The translations under genes were made by a program, and so were the position numbers. Source: Amycolatopsis benzoatilytica AK 16/65 (GTDB taxonomy: Bacteria > Actinomycetota > Actinomycetes > Mycobacteriales > Pseudonocardiaceae). Taken from it: a DNA stretch of 64,000 bases. The notes beneath the pieces were generated by a model. That model was given only the letters and a program-made list of their open reading frames with translations, was not told the origin of the DNA and searched no databases. Positions 32,990-40,751 of the stretch are shown here, in pieces. The stretch lies in contig NZ_KB912942.1 in assembly GCF_000383915.1 (NCBI RefSeq), forward strand, positions 2,578,561-2,642,560, in the 5' to 3' direction. Every line of letters begins with the position of its first letter. The stretch's first letter is position 1.

Positions 32990-33452
32990 GCAAACCGTCG
33001 AAGGCGGAGCGAAGCCGGTCGGCCAGCGTCGTGCCGGTGTGGACGCGCTGGCGGATCAGCGTGGCCAGCATCTCCGCTTCGCGCTCCTCTTCGGTGGAGT
33101 ACCCGGCCCGTCCCAGCACCCGGCGCACCAGCGCGGGAGAGAGGCTCGGCAGCAGGTCTTCGGCGTGCGCGGCGAGATCCGCGGACACCGGATAGTGGTC
33201 GCACAGCACATGGCTCAGCTCGTGCAGGACGATGTGCTCCTGATGGGCCGGGGTGGTGTCCTTTTCGTAGAACACGAGGTCGGCCGCCTCGGTGGCGATC
33301 CAGAGTCCGCACACCCCGGTGAGTCCCGCGCTCGGCAGGAGACGGATCGGGCGGCCGCGCCGTGCCGCGATCCTCTCGGCGAAGGCCCCGACCTCGAACG
33401 GCACCGGGACGTCCAGGCCGCGCAACAGCTTTCGCAGGCGGCGCGGGTTCAC
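32982..33452 (-). CDS. ImmA/IrrE-family metallopeptidase
   Basis: This 156-residue protein carries the zinc-protease motif HELSH at residues 77-81 and a downstream acidic segment EEREAEMLATLI that supplies the third ligand. ImmA/IrrE proteases typically cleave a partner XRE-type repressor. The partner here is the XRE gene directly upstream, whose stop overlaps this GTG start by 4 nt. The triplet could be a small signal-responsive switch controlling the membrane protein. Confidence 0.88.
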   Translation of the reverse strand: MNPRRLRKLLRGLDVPVPFEVGAFAERIAARRGRPIRLLPSAGLTGVCGLWIATEAADLVFYEKDTTPAHQEHIVLHELSHVLCDHYPVSADLAAHAEDLLPSLSPALVRRVLGRAGYSTEEEREAEMLATLIRQRVHTGTTLADRLRSAFDGLHG

Positions 33453-33874
33453 GACTGGCCGTCCGCCTGCGGCAGTCCTTCGAGCTCGCGCACGCGCTCG
33501 ACCATGTCGGCGATGGTGGCGAGGCTCTTCTCCGACAGTCCCCGGGCGCGCAGCGCGAGCTGCCGCACCGGAGCGTCCCGCAATGCGTTGAGCAGCACCA
33601 GTTCCGCGTCGATCCGGGCTGCTTCGGCGTCGTCGAAGAAGTACGCGGGCGGAACGCCGAAGAACCCTGCCAGCGCCTCCACGTGCCGCTTCGTCGGGTT
33701 GTCCCGCACGCCCTTGCGCAGCTGCCAGAGGTAGGTGGCCGAGATCGTCGGCCCGCCCTTGCCCCGGATCGCCTCGGCGACCTCCTCGAAGGTGTACTCG
33801 CTGCCGTCGTCCGCCCGCACCGTGCGGAACAGATGGTCGACCCGCGCGGCCAGCACCCCTTCGGCTTCGGACAT
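33449..33874 (-). CDS. XRE-family transcriptional regulator
   Basis: This regulator of about 141 residues has a helix-turn-helix spanning TFEEVAEAIRGKGGPTISATYLWQLRKGVRDNPTKRHVEALAGFFGV (residues about 27-75) and a C-terminal helical region (LALRARGLSEKSLATIADMV). It is a likely cleavage substrate for the adjacent ImmA/IrrE peptidase. The ATG at 33874 is chosen; ATG 33883 is a near alternative. A candidate promoter and inverted repeat (CAGTTGA 33938-33944 with TCAACTG 33985-33991) lie upstream. Confidence 0.85.
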   Translation of the reverse strand: MSEAEGVLAARVDHLFRTVRADDGSEYTFEEVAEAIRGKGGPTISATYLWQLRKGVRDNPTKRHVEALAGFFGVPPAYFFDDAEAARIDAELVLLNALRDAPVRQLALRARGLSEKSLATIADMVERVRELEGLPQADGQS

Positions 33875-33937
33875 GGGCGACATCCTACCGCCGGCCGTCA
33901 GCTGCGGTGGCATGCGCACCGGCCAGCTCGTCCATGC

Positions 33938-33991
33938 CAGTTGACAACGGCCGTACATCTCAGTTTACTTTGGACGGCAGCTCATCAACTG
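33938..33991. promoter_or_regulatory. Candidate operator/promoter upstream of the XRE gene
   Basis: CAGTTGA and TCAACTG form an inverted repeat around an AT-richer core containing AGTTTACTTTGG. On the minus strand TTGATG-N15-TAAACT could serve as promoter. An XRE operator is likely here but the exact site is not certain. Confidence 0.35.
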
Positions 33992-34006
33992 AGGTGTCGG
34001 GGGAGG

Positions 34007-34044
34007 ACGCAGGGGGCCGGCGGGCGACCGCCGGCCCCCTGCGT
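34007..34044. terminator. Perfect 17-bp GC-rich hairpin terminator
   Basis: Arms 34007-34023 and 34028-34044 are exact reverse complements with loop GCGA. It follows the TetR gene that ends at 34080 on the minus strand and closes the long leftward catabolic operon. Confidence 0.78.
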
Positions 34045-34079
34045 AATACCCAGCCTGAGCCCGCAATGGAGTCGCGCCG

Positions 34080-34790
34080 CTAACGGTCGAGAATCCGCTC
34101 CAGGCGATCGATGTCCTGGCGCAGAAGTTTCAGTGCCGCGGCGGGGCTTTCGTCCTCGACGGCGCGGTGCTCGGACCGTTGCAGGGCGCCGACGGCCATG
34201 TCGGCGAGCTGCTCGGTCACCCCGGCCGCGGAATCGCGGCCGCCGGGGGCGAACCACCAGGCGACCCAGTTGCACATGCCGAGCACGCCCAGCGCCGCGA
34301 CGCGCGCGTCGACCGGCCGGAACTGACCGCCGCGCACCCCGCCTTCGATCACGCCGGCGATGGTCTTCAAGACTGCCCGGCGGCCCTGGTCGTAGGCGTC
34401 GGACAGTTCTTCCGGCAGTTCGGCTTCCGAGCGGACCAGCAACCGGAACCGTTCCGGCTGCGACGCCCGGCGCCCGACCAGCACCTCGACGATCCCGCGC
34501 AGGGTGGCGAGCGGGTCGAGCCCGCGGGCGGCGAGTTCCTTCAACTCGTCCAGCGGGCCGCTGGTCACCTCGGTGACCAGCTTCGCGAGCAGCTCGTCCT
34601 TGCTCTTGACGTAGTAGTAGAGCGCGGGACGGGTCATCCCCATCGCGTCCGCGACATCCTGCAGGCTGGTCCCGGCGAAGCCGCGCTCGGCGAACAGCCT
34701 GGTGGCGTGCTCGTACAGCTCGTTCTCGACCAGTTCCCGGCGCGCCGTGCTCGCCGTGCTGCGTTTGCGTCCGGACCCGTTGCCGCTCAT
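34080..34790 (-). CDS. TetR-family regulator, last gene of the catabolic operon
   Basis: This 236-residue protein has a TetR HTH at residues about 20-66 (ELYEHATRLFAERGFAGTSLQDVADAMGMTRPALYYYVKSKDELL) and a longer ligand domain containing a tryptophan-rich GMCNWVAWWFAPGG helix. The start overlaps the MFS stop by 4 nt, so regulator and transporter are translationally coupled. It is the best candidate for controlling the divergent promoter palindrome at 42.3 kb because no other regulator lies in that cluster. Confidence 0.9.
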   Translation of the reverse strand: MSGNGSGRKRSTASTARRELVENELYEHATRLFAERGFAGTSLQDVADAMGMTRPALYYYVKSKDELLAKLVTEVTSGPLDELKELAARGLDPLATLRGIVEVLVGRRASQPERFRLLVRSEAELPEELSDAYDQGRRAVLKTIAGVIEGGVRGGQFRPVDARVAALGVLGMCNWVAWWFAPGGRDSAAGVTEQLADMAVGALQRSEHRAVEDESPAAALKLLRQDIDRLERILDR

Positions 34791-36034
34791 GAGCTGATCG
34801 TAAGGCCCGGCTGCTCCGGGACCGTCGAAGCGGCCGCTCGCGCGCGCGGCACGAGCACGACCAGCACCGCACCAGCAAGGGCCGGGATCGCGAACCCGTA
34901 GAAGAGCATCGCGGTGGGCAGGTGCGCGGAGAGCAGTGCGCCGCCGTAGAGCGGCCCGAGGATTCCGCCCAGCCGGCCGACCGACAGCGTCAGCCCGACC
35001 GCGGTGGCGCGCGTGTGCACCGGGTACCGGCTCGCCACGAACACGTTGATCAGAATCTGCGTGCCCACGGTACCGACTCCGGCCAGGACCACGGCGACGT
35101 AGAGGACCATGGTCGGCAAGGGGTAGCTCAGCACCGAGATGCCCACGACGGCGAGCAGGAACGACCCCGCGATCGCGCGCTGCGATCCGATGCGGTCGGC
35201 GAGGCGGCCCACGAGCAGCGGGCCGACCGCGGTGCCGAGGTTGAGCACGATCAGGAAGCCCAGCGCGGAGCCCAGCTGGTAGCCCGCGGACCGCATCAGC
35301 TGCGGCAGCCAGGTGTACAGGCCGAAGAGCACCAGGAGCGACGCGAAGGTGGTCAGGCAGAACAGCACGGTGGCGACCAAGTGCGCCCGCGCGAACAACA
35401 CGGCGAACCGGGGCTTGGCCGGCTCCTGCTGACCCGCGAGGAAGACCCGTGATTCGGGCAGCGAGCGAAACGCCACCGGGAGCACCGCCAGCGCGCCCAG
35501 GCCGCCGATCAGGTACTCGGCTCGGAAACCGAATCCAGGGACTGCGGTCGCCGCCACGATCGCGGCGAGGGCACCGCCGAGCCCGACACCGGCGAACGCC
35601 AGCGCGGTGTTCAGATTGCGCCGCCCCTGCGGCGAATATTCGTAGACCAGCGCGGCGATCGAAGGCAGGACGCCGCCGACGCCGAGCCCGACCAGGACCC
35701 GGCCGATCGCGAACAACGGAACGCTCGGCACCGCCGCGCACAGCAGCATCGCCGCCGAGAACAGCGCGACGCTGGCCAGCACGAGCCGACGCCGGCCGAC
35801 GAGATCGGTCAGGACGCCGACAAGCAGGGCGCCGGCGAGCATCCCGATCGGGGTGAGAGTTCCGAGCAGGCTCGCCTGCCCGATGCCGAGGTGCCAGGTT
35901 CGGTCGGCGAGCATCGCCGGCAACGCCGCGCCGTAGGCGATGACGTCGTAGCCTTCCAGGGTCATGCAGGCGAGGCAGAGCAGCAGCACGCTCGCGGGGG
36001 TGCGGGTCGGCGGCGGGGACGAGGGCATGGACAT
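34787..36034 (-). CDS. MFS transporter, aromatic-acid:H+ symporter-like
   Basis: This 415-residue transporter has 12 predicted helices. LEGYDVIAYGAALPAM in the first helix and GVLTDLVGRRRLVLAS in loop 2-3 resemble the AAHS family (PcaK, BenK), where an aspartate in helix 1 (here in GYD) is needed for aromatic acid import. The repeat of the loop motif, GRLADRIGSQRAI, is in the second half. Its position downstream of ligase and monooxygenase genes supports uptake of the cluster's aromatic or heterocyclic acid. Confidence 0.88.
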   Translation of the reverse strand: MSMPSSPPPTRTPASVLLLCLACMTLEGYDVIAYGAALPAMLADRTWHLGIGQASLLGTLTPIGMLAGALLVGVLTDLVGRRRLVLASVALFSAAMLLCAAVPSVPLFAIGRVLVGLGVGGVLPSIAALVYEYSPQGRRNLNTALAFAGVGLGGALAAIVAATAVPGFGFRAEYLIGGLGALAVLPVAFRSLPESRVFLAGQQEPAKPRFAVLFARAHLVATVLFCLTTFASLLVLFGLYTWLPQLMRSAGYQLGSALGFLIVLNLGTAVGPLLVGRLADRIGSQRAIAGSFLLAVVGISVLSYPLPTMVLYVAVVLAGVGTVGTQILINVFVASRYPVHTRATAVGLTLSVGRLGGILGPLYGGALLSAHLPTAMLFYGFAIPALAGAVLVVLVPRARAAASTVPEQPGLTISS

Positions 36035-36085
36035 GGCGGCGTTGCCTTTCCAGTGGTCCGCAATGGACAGTCGAGCCGGGTTGGG

Positions 36086-37324
36086 TCAAGCGAGTTCGTA
36101 GCGTTTGGCCAGCCAGCTGACGATTTCGGCGGCCGCCAGCTCGTTGCCGGTGGGCTCGCCGTCGCCGATCGGCCCGCCGAAGTGCAGACCGCGCACCGCG
36201 ACCGCGGTGAGGTCGTCAGCACCGAGCGCGCTGATCATCGCGCGGGAATCGGCGGGGAACGCGGCCTGATCGCCAGTGACTTCGACGAACAGCGTCGGAG
36301 CCGCGACTCGCGGCGCGCAGCGGACGAAGTCGGCGTTGGAGCTCAGCCCGGACCAGGTGGACAGCCAGGCTTCGGGCGTGGTGACCCGGCCGAAGCCGAC
36401 CTGTCCGTAGTTGATGAGGTCGGGCCGCTTGCCGAACAGCGACCCGTACGGGCGCTCGCTCGGGTCGAGGGCAAGGTCGACGGTCCGAGGATCGGCGTCG
36501 GTGCGGTACACCGCCATGATCCGCGGTGCCAGCGAACGACGGCGGTCGACCGCGTCGCGGCTCTTTGTGAAGGATGCGCGGGATTCTCCGGCGCGAGCCA
36601 GGTGTTCCCGGGCGACCGCGTCGATCCTCGCGACCCGATCGCGCTGCGCCGCGCGATAGCGGGCCAGGAACTCGGGCGAGTACGAGGAACTCGCGGGCGG
36701 CTCCGCGAACCCGTTGGCCGGGCTGAACGGGTCGAGGTCCGGTACCACCGAGAGCGGATCGCGCTCGTCGGCGACGGACGGGTCGATGCAGGCGAGCAGG
36801 AGCTTGCCCTGGCCGGGATGCGGCGCGAGGAAGATCGCGCCGTCAGGCAGCGGCATCTCCGTTTCGGGGAGGGGGACCGGGCGGCCGCCGGGGGCGAGCG
36901 CGATCCGCTCGGCGGCGGGCAGCCCGGCTTGCTCGTGGTAGAAGGCGTAGAGAGTTCCGCCACCGGAGTGTCCGAGCGTGACGATCGCCCGGAAATCCCG
37001 CTCCCGCAAGAACATCATCCCGGCGGCGACGTCCAGCAGCGCCTGTTCGTGCACCAGGGCGAGGTCGTTGTTGACCGACCGGGTGTGCTGAGTCCAGACC
37101 GCGGCCCCTGCCCGCAGCAGCAGCGGCACGAGCGGATGGTGCGTGAGGTCCTGGCGAGGGTGCATCAAGCAGACCACCGTGGTCGCCCCCGGCACCGTGG
37201 ACAGTGCGCCGCGCACCGTCGAACCGTCCTCGGTGGACAGTTCGTGCAAGGTCGTGAGCGAGTTGTCCGGACGCTGCCCGGCCGCGAGGTACCGGCCCGC
37301 GCCCAGGCGTTCGACGCCCGTCAT
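36086..37324 (-). CDS. Alpha/beta hydrolase of the catabolic cluster
   Basis: This 412-residue alpha/beta-hydrolase has the nucleophile motif GHSGGG around residue 119, a long cap insertion (about 150-320), an acid in EVTGDQAAF and the catalytic His in RGLHFGG. No signal peptide is visible. It overlaps the 82-residue gene upstream by 4 nt. A role in hydrolysing a ring-cleavage product, lactone or CoA/AMP ester is plausible from context, but the sequence gives no direct substrate evidence. Confidence 0.85.
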   Translation of the reverse strand: MTGVERLGAGRYLAAGQRPDNSLTTLHELSTEDGSTVRGALSTVPGATTVVCLMHPRQDLTHHPLVPLLLRAGAAVWTQHTRSVNNDLALVHEQALLDVAAGMMFLRERDFRAIVTLGHSGGGTLYAFYHEQAGLPAAERIALAPGGRPVPLPETEMPLPDGAIFLAPHPGQGKLLLACIDPSVADERDPLSVVPDLDPFSPANGFAEPPASSSYSPEFLARYRAAQRDRVARIDAVAREHLARAGESRASFTKSRDAVDRRRSLAPRIMAVYRTDADPRTVDLALDPSERPYGSLFGKRPDLINYGQVGFGRVTTPEAWLSTWSGLSSNADFVRCAPRVAAPTLFVEVTGDQAAFPADSRAMISALGADDLTAVAVRGLHFGGPIGDGEPTGNELAAAEIVSWLAKRYELA

Positions 37325-37569
37325 ATCCGCTCCACGCGCAGCGCGTTCTTGTCGTGCTGGGTGATCTGGCTGCCGCGGGAAACCCCGGCGATGGCGCTGT
37401 ACCAGACCGCGTGCCGGCAGCCGGTCGCCCGCCGGTCGACCACAATCGGGCCCTCCGCGCTCACCTCGAAGTACGGGCCGATCCGGTCGACGGTGACCGC
37501 CGGGTCCTCGGCGGCGACCTTCACGACCGGGGTGTTCTCCGGGACGTCGAGGACGTAGAGCTTGGTCAC
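37321..37569 (-). CDS. Small protein of unknown function in the catabolic operon
   Basis: This 82-residue protein is not recognised. It is rich in strands (TKLYVLDVPENTPVVKVAAEDPAVTVDRIGPYFEVS) and polar, without signal or membrane segment, and contains a single Cys and a central GPIVVDRRATGCRHAVWYSAI segment. Its GTG start overlaps the VOC stop and its stop overlaps the hydrolase start (4 nt each), so it is certainly part of the operon and probably works with one of these enzymes, perhaps as a small subunit. Confidence 0.75.
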   Translation of the reverse strand: MTKLYVLDVPENTPVVKVAAEDPAVTVDRIGPYFEVSAEGPIVVDRRATGCRHAVWYSAIAGVSRGSQITQHDKNALRVERI

Positions 37570-38216
37570 CGCCCGGCCTCCTGCGAGTTCCGGGCCAGCT
37601 CCCACTCGGCAGCGCGGTCCACGATCAGCTCCGCCTTGCGCGCCAGCAGCTTGCCGAACGTCGGCTCCGGCTCGGCCACGACGTCCAGCAGCGCGTCGAT
37701 CGTCAGGCTCGCGTCGAGGTCTTCCTGCGGCGTCACCGGGCGCATCGCGCGGGTGATCTCGAACATGTAGCCGTTGGGGTCGTGGGTGTAGATCGACTCG
37801 ATGGTCTCGTGCTGGACCTGCATCTCCACCGGCCAGTCGCTGACGTCCAGCCGGCGGCGGTACTCGAGCAGGTCCTCCTCGCTCTCGACGTGGATCGCCA
37901 GGTGCCGGGACCGCACGAAGAACTCCGGCACGTCCTCGCCGAAGCGCGCGTAGACGTCGCCCTTCGCGCCCGGCGCGCCGGCGATCTCGCGGTGCGCGCC
38001 GAAGTAGTAGAAGAACGCGATCCGGTCGCCGTTGCCGATGTCGAAGAAGAAGTGGATGAAGTCCGGGTGGTCCTCCGGGCCCCAGCCAGCCGCGCAGATC
38101 GAGTGCACGACCGGGAAGCCGAGCACATCCCGGTAGAAGCGCACCGTCGCCGCGGGGTCGAAGGTCGGGAACGCCACGTGGTCGACGCCCCGCACCCGAT
38201 GGTCCAGCTCCGTCAT
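37566..38216 (-). CDS. VOC-superfamily protein (glyoxalase/extradiol dioxygenase-like)
   Basis: This 216-residue protein has paired beta-alpha-beta modules of the vicinal oxygen chelate fold (residues about 8-150). Candidate metal ligands are His in GVDHVAF, His in RHLAIHV and Glu in GYMFEIT, the H-H-E set of extradiol dioxygenases and glyoxalases. A helical C-terminal extension (about 165-216) is unusual for simple glyoxalases. AGGAGG precedes the ATG. Oxidative ring cleavage is the most attractive role in this cluster but isomerase or lyase chemistry is equally possible. Confidence 0.82.
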   Translation of the reverse strand: MTELDHRVRGVDHVAFPTFDPAATVRFYRDVLGFPVVHSICAAGWGPEDHPDFIHFFFDIGNGDRIAFFYYFGAHREIAGAPGAKGDVYARFGEDVPEFFVRSRHLAIHVESEEDLLEYRRRLDVSDWPVEMQVQHETIESIYTHDPNGYMFEITRAMRPVTPQEDLDASLTIDALLDVVAEPEPTFGKLLARKAELIVDRAAEWELARNSQEAGR

Positions 38217-38269
38217 GGCCAACCTCCTGGGTAGATCGAATCTCGTTGCAGGGCAACGCTACCGTTGCC

Positions 38270-38296
38270 TTGACGCGCACGTCAATAGTTTGACGT
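38270..38296. promoter_or_regulatory. Nested TTGACG/CGTCAA inverted repeats in the gap before the VOC gene
   Basis: TTGACG-CGCA-CGTCAA (38270-38285) overlaps ACGTCAA-TAGT-TTGACGT (38279-38296). The same half-site makes up the operator of the TetR/acyl-CoA carboxylase pair at 52159-52176. It lies in the 93-nt gap between the isomerase and VOC genes and may be an internal promoter-operator. Confidence 0.5.
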
Positions 38297-38309
38297 AGGC
38301 GACAACCAC

Positions 38310-39050
38310 TCAGCGCGCCGCGGCCAGCAGGCTGCCCGCCCCGGGCAGCTCCGTGGCCAGGCCGAGGTGCCGCAGCAGCGTGAACGCGCCCGCGGTCGCC
38401 GCGGACAGGACCGGGACGCCGAACTCGGCCTCGGCCGGTCCGACCAGGTTCAGCGACGGCATCTGCACGCACGCGGAAATGACGAGCGCGTCCACGCCGT
38501 CAAGATTCAGCCCGCGCGCGGCCGCCATCACCCGCTCGCCTGGAATGCAGCCGACCTCGGCGTTGTCGCCCACTTCGAGCGCGGCCCAGTCCCGCACCTC
38601 CAGTCCCTCGGATTCGAGATACCCGACGACCTGTTCCGCCAGCGGCCGCAAATACGGCGTGACCAGGGCGATCCGGCGAGCGCCGAGCGCGGCGAGCCCC
38701 TCCACCAGCGCGCCCGCGCTGGAGAGCACCGCCGGATGTTGGCCGGCGTTCGCCAACTGCTTGACAACAGCGGCTTCGGTGCGCTGGTGCTCGCCCGGTC
38801 CCTGCGCCATGAGCGCGACCAGGCAGGCGTAGAGCAAGGCGTCCACACTCGCGTCCGCCAGCTCGTCGATGCACCGTTCGCGCTGCGCGTTCATCGCGCG
38901 CAGCTCTTCCGGCGACACCTGATGCATCCGCATCCGGCTGGAGTGGAAGGAGAACCGCGCTTCGGCATGCCGGCCGAGCAACGCCGGGACCTCCGTTTCC
39001 ACCGTGACATTCGAGCTGGGGACGACGAGTCCGATGCGATGGACGGTCAC
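38310..39050 (-). CDS. Maleate cis-trans isomerase / Asp-Glu racemase family
   Basis: This 246-residue enzyme has the two catalytic cysteines in the positions known for the Nocardia maleate isomerase: Cys76 in LLYACLVALM and Cys194 in ISACVQMPSL. The N-terminal IGLVVPSSNVTVETEVP loop also matches that family, which converts maleate to fumarate; arylmalonate decarboxylases are related. The GTG start overlaps the ligase stop by 4 nt. Its presence suggests that the pathway ends in maleate, as in gentisate or hydroxypyridine routes. Confidence 0.88.
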   Translation of the reverse strand: MTVHRIGLVVPSSNVTVETEVPALLGRHAEARFSFHSSRMRMHQVSPEELRAMNAQRERCIDELADASVDALLYACLVALMAQGPGEHQRTEAAVVKQLANAGQHPAVLSSAGALVEGLAALGARRIALVTPYLRPLAEQVVGYLESEGLEVRDWAALEVGDNAEVGCIPGERVMAAARGLNLDGVDALVISACVQMPSLNLVGPAEAEFGVPVLSAATAGAFTLLRHLGLATELPGAGSLLAAAR

Positions 39051-40726
39051 AGTGTTCCTCCAGAGCTGAGTTCGGCGGCGACCTTTTCGGCGATTTCCGC
39101 GTGCAGCCGCTTCTTGTCCATTTTCCCGACGAGAGTGCGGGGCATTTCGGCGAGCAGTTCGACGCGTTCCGGCCATTTGAACTTCGCCACGTCCAAGCTG
39201 GCGAAGTGGCGCTGGACGTCGGCCAGCGCGAGCGGCTCGCCGCGCACGACCAGGTAGGCGCAGCTACGTTCACCGAGCCGCGGGTCCGGCATGGCGACGA
39301 CTGCGGCGGCGGCGATACCGGGGTGGCGGAGCAGCAGCGACTCCACCTCCTCGGCGTTGATCTTCTCTCCCCCGCGGTTGATCAGGTCCTTGATCCGGCC
39401 TTCGATCGTCAGGTACCGCTCTCCCCCGATCTCCCGCAACGAGGCGAGATCGCCGGTTCGGTAGAACCCGTCGGAGGTGAAGGCGCGTGCATTGTGCTCC
39501 GCGGCATCGAAATATCCGCGAAGGGTGTACGGACCTCGGCAGCACAATTCGCCGACCTCTCCAGCGGGCAGTTCGTCCTCGGTCCCCGGGTCAAGGATCC
39601 GGACCTCGTCCATCTCGGACAGCGGCGTGCCGACTGTGTCCGCCCGAGCCTCGCGCGGCGCACCCGGCCGGGTCCTGGCGAAGAATCCCTCGCCCATTCC
39701 GAACAGCTGGCCCGACCAGAGTCCCCGGCGTTCCAGCTCGGCGAAGAGCACGGCCGGCACCTTCGTGCCGGAGAGCACGACCTGACTCGTCGATCGAGTC
39801 GCGGCCGCGAACTCCGGTCGCTCGACGGCCTTGAAATGGCCGTGGCCCAGGAGAACGTGTGTGGCCTGCTCCTCCGCCATCAGCGGCAAGGAGGTGTCCA
39901 GGTCCGCCGTGCCCAGTATCAGGCAGGCGCCAACGCTGTGCGGCCCGTGCACCGCGCACACGATCCCCGCGTTGTGAATGACTGGAATCAGGTGGGCGAC
40001 CCGGGTTTCCGGCGTCCACCCCCACGAGCGCGCGTACTCAACCGCGTTGTACCAGTATTCGGCGTGCAACCGCGGGATCACCTTCGGCACCCCGGTAGTT
40101 CCGCCGGACAGCTGGAAGACCGCGACGTCGTCGGGTCCGATGCCGCGCTGGATCCCTTCGACGGTCGCCCGGGCCGCCCGCGGGCCGATCCCGTCGCCGA
40201 GCGATTCGACCGCAATCCCGGCACTGTCCGAGTCTCCGCCCAAGACCAGCACGTGCGTCAAGGTCGGGTGGTCTCGCCGCTGTTCCACCGCGAACCCGAC
40301 CAGATCGAACCTGCGGGCACCTGCCTCCACCAGGTGCGCCACCGCGCCCACGCGCCGGCTGATCTCGCCGATCTCGTGCCCGCGGTGCGCGGCCAGCGTG
40401 CACACCGGCACCAGCCCGGCTTTCAGCACGCCGTACCAGGCGACGATCGCGCCCAGCCGGTTCGTGACCTGGAACAGCACCGGGTCGCCGGGCACCAGGC
40501 CGAGTCCGGCAAGACCGGCGGCGAGGCGATCGGTGCGCTCGTCGAGTTCGGCGTAGCTGAGCCGCCCGTCGAGCGCGACCACCGCGTCCCGGTCCGGATG
40601 GGCGAGCGCCACCGCGTGCAGTTCGTCCGCGATGGTCCGCTCTCCCCATAATCCGGCCGACCGGTAGCGGCGGGCCGCGTCCTCGGGGTAGGCCACGACC
40701 CGGTCGCCCCACCGGCTGCTGTTCAT
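39047..40726 (-). CDS. Aryl-acid AMP/CoA ligase (DhbE/SdgA-like adenylating enzyme)
   Basis: This 559-residue ANL-superfamily enzyme begins with the aryl-AMP-ligase opening (YPEDAARRYRSAGLWGERTI), has the P-loop-like SGGTTGVPK, the A5 region LFGMGEGFF, the hinge GRIKDLINRGGEKIN and the catalytic Lys near the end (PRTLVGKMDK). The segment normally HNYPL in dihydroxybenzoate ligases reads HNAGI, so the substrate probably differs from 2,3-dihydroxybenzoate. No carrier-protein or NRPS gene is near, which favours a catabolic salicylate-type activation step as in the Streptomyces sdg pathway. Confidence 0.9.
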   Translation of the reverse strand: MNSSRWGDRVVAYPEDAARRYRSAGLWGERTIADELHAVALAHPDRDAVVALDGRLSYAELDERTDRLAAGLAGLGLVPGDPVLFQVTNRLGAIVAWYGVLKAGLVPVCTLAAHRGHEIGEISRRVGAVAHLVEAGARRFDLVGFAVEQRRDHPTLTHVLVLGGDSDSAGIAVESLGDGIGPRAARATVEGIQRGIGPDDVAVFQLSGGTTGVPKVIPRLHAEYWYNAVEYARSWGWTPETRVAHLIPVIHNAGIVCAVHGPHSVGACLILGTADLDTSLPLMAEEQATHVLLGHGHFKAVERPEFAAATRSTSQVVLSGTKVPAVLFAELERRGLWSGQLFGMGEGFFARTRPGAPREARADTVGTPLSEMDEVRILDPGTEDELPAGEVGELCCRGPYTLRGYFDAAEHNARAFTSDGFYRTGDLASLREIGGERYLTIEGRIKDLINRGGEKINAEEVESLLLRHPGIAAAAVVAMPDPRLGERSCAYLVVRGEPLALADVQRHFASLDVAKFKWPERVELLAEMPRTLVGKMDKKRLHAEIAEKVAAELSSGGTL

Positions 40727-40751
40727 GCCACCTCCTGGTAAAGACATCGGC

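Noticed and set aside
39047..40726. DhbE-like ligase as part of a catechol siderophore cluster
   Set aside because: No isochorismate genes, carrier protein or NRPS are nearby, and the HNYPL pocket motif is altered; catabolic neighbours dominate.
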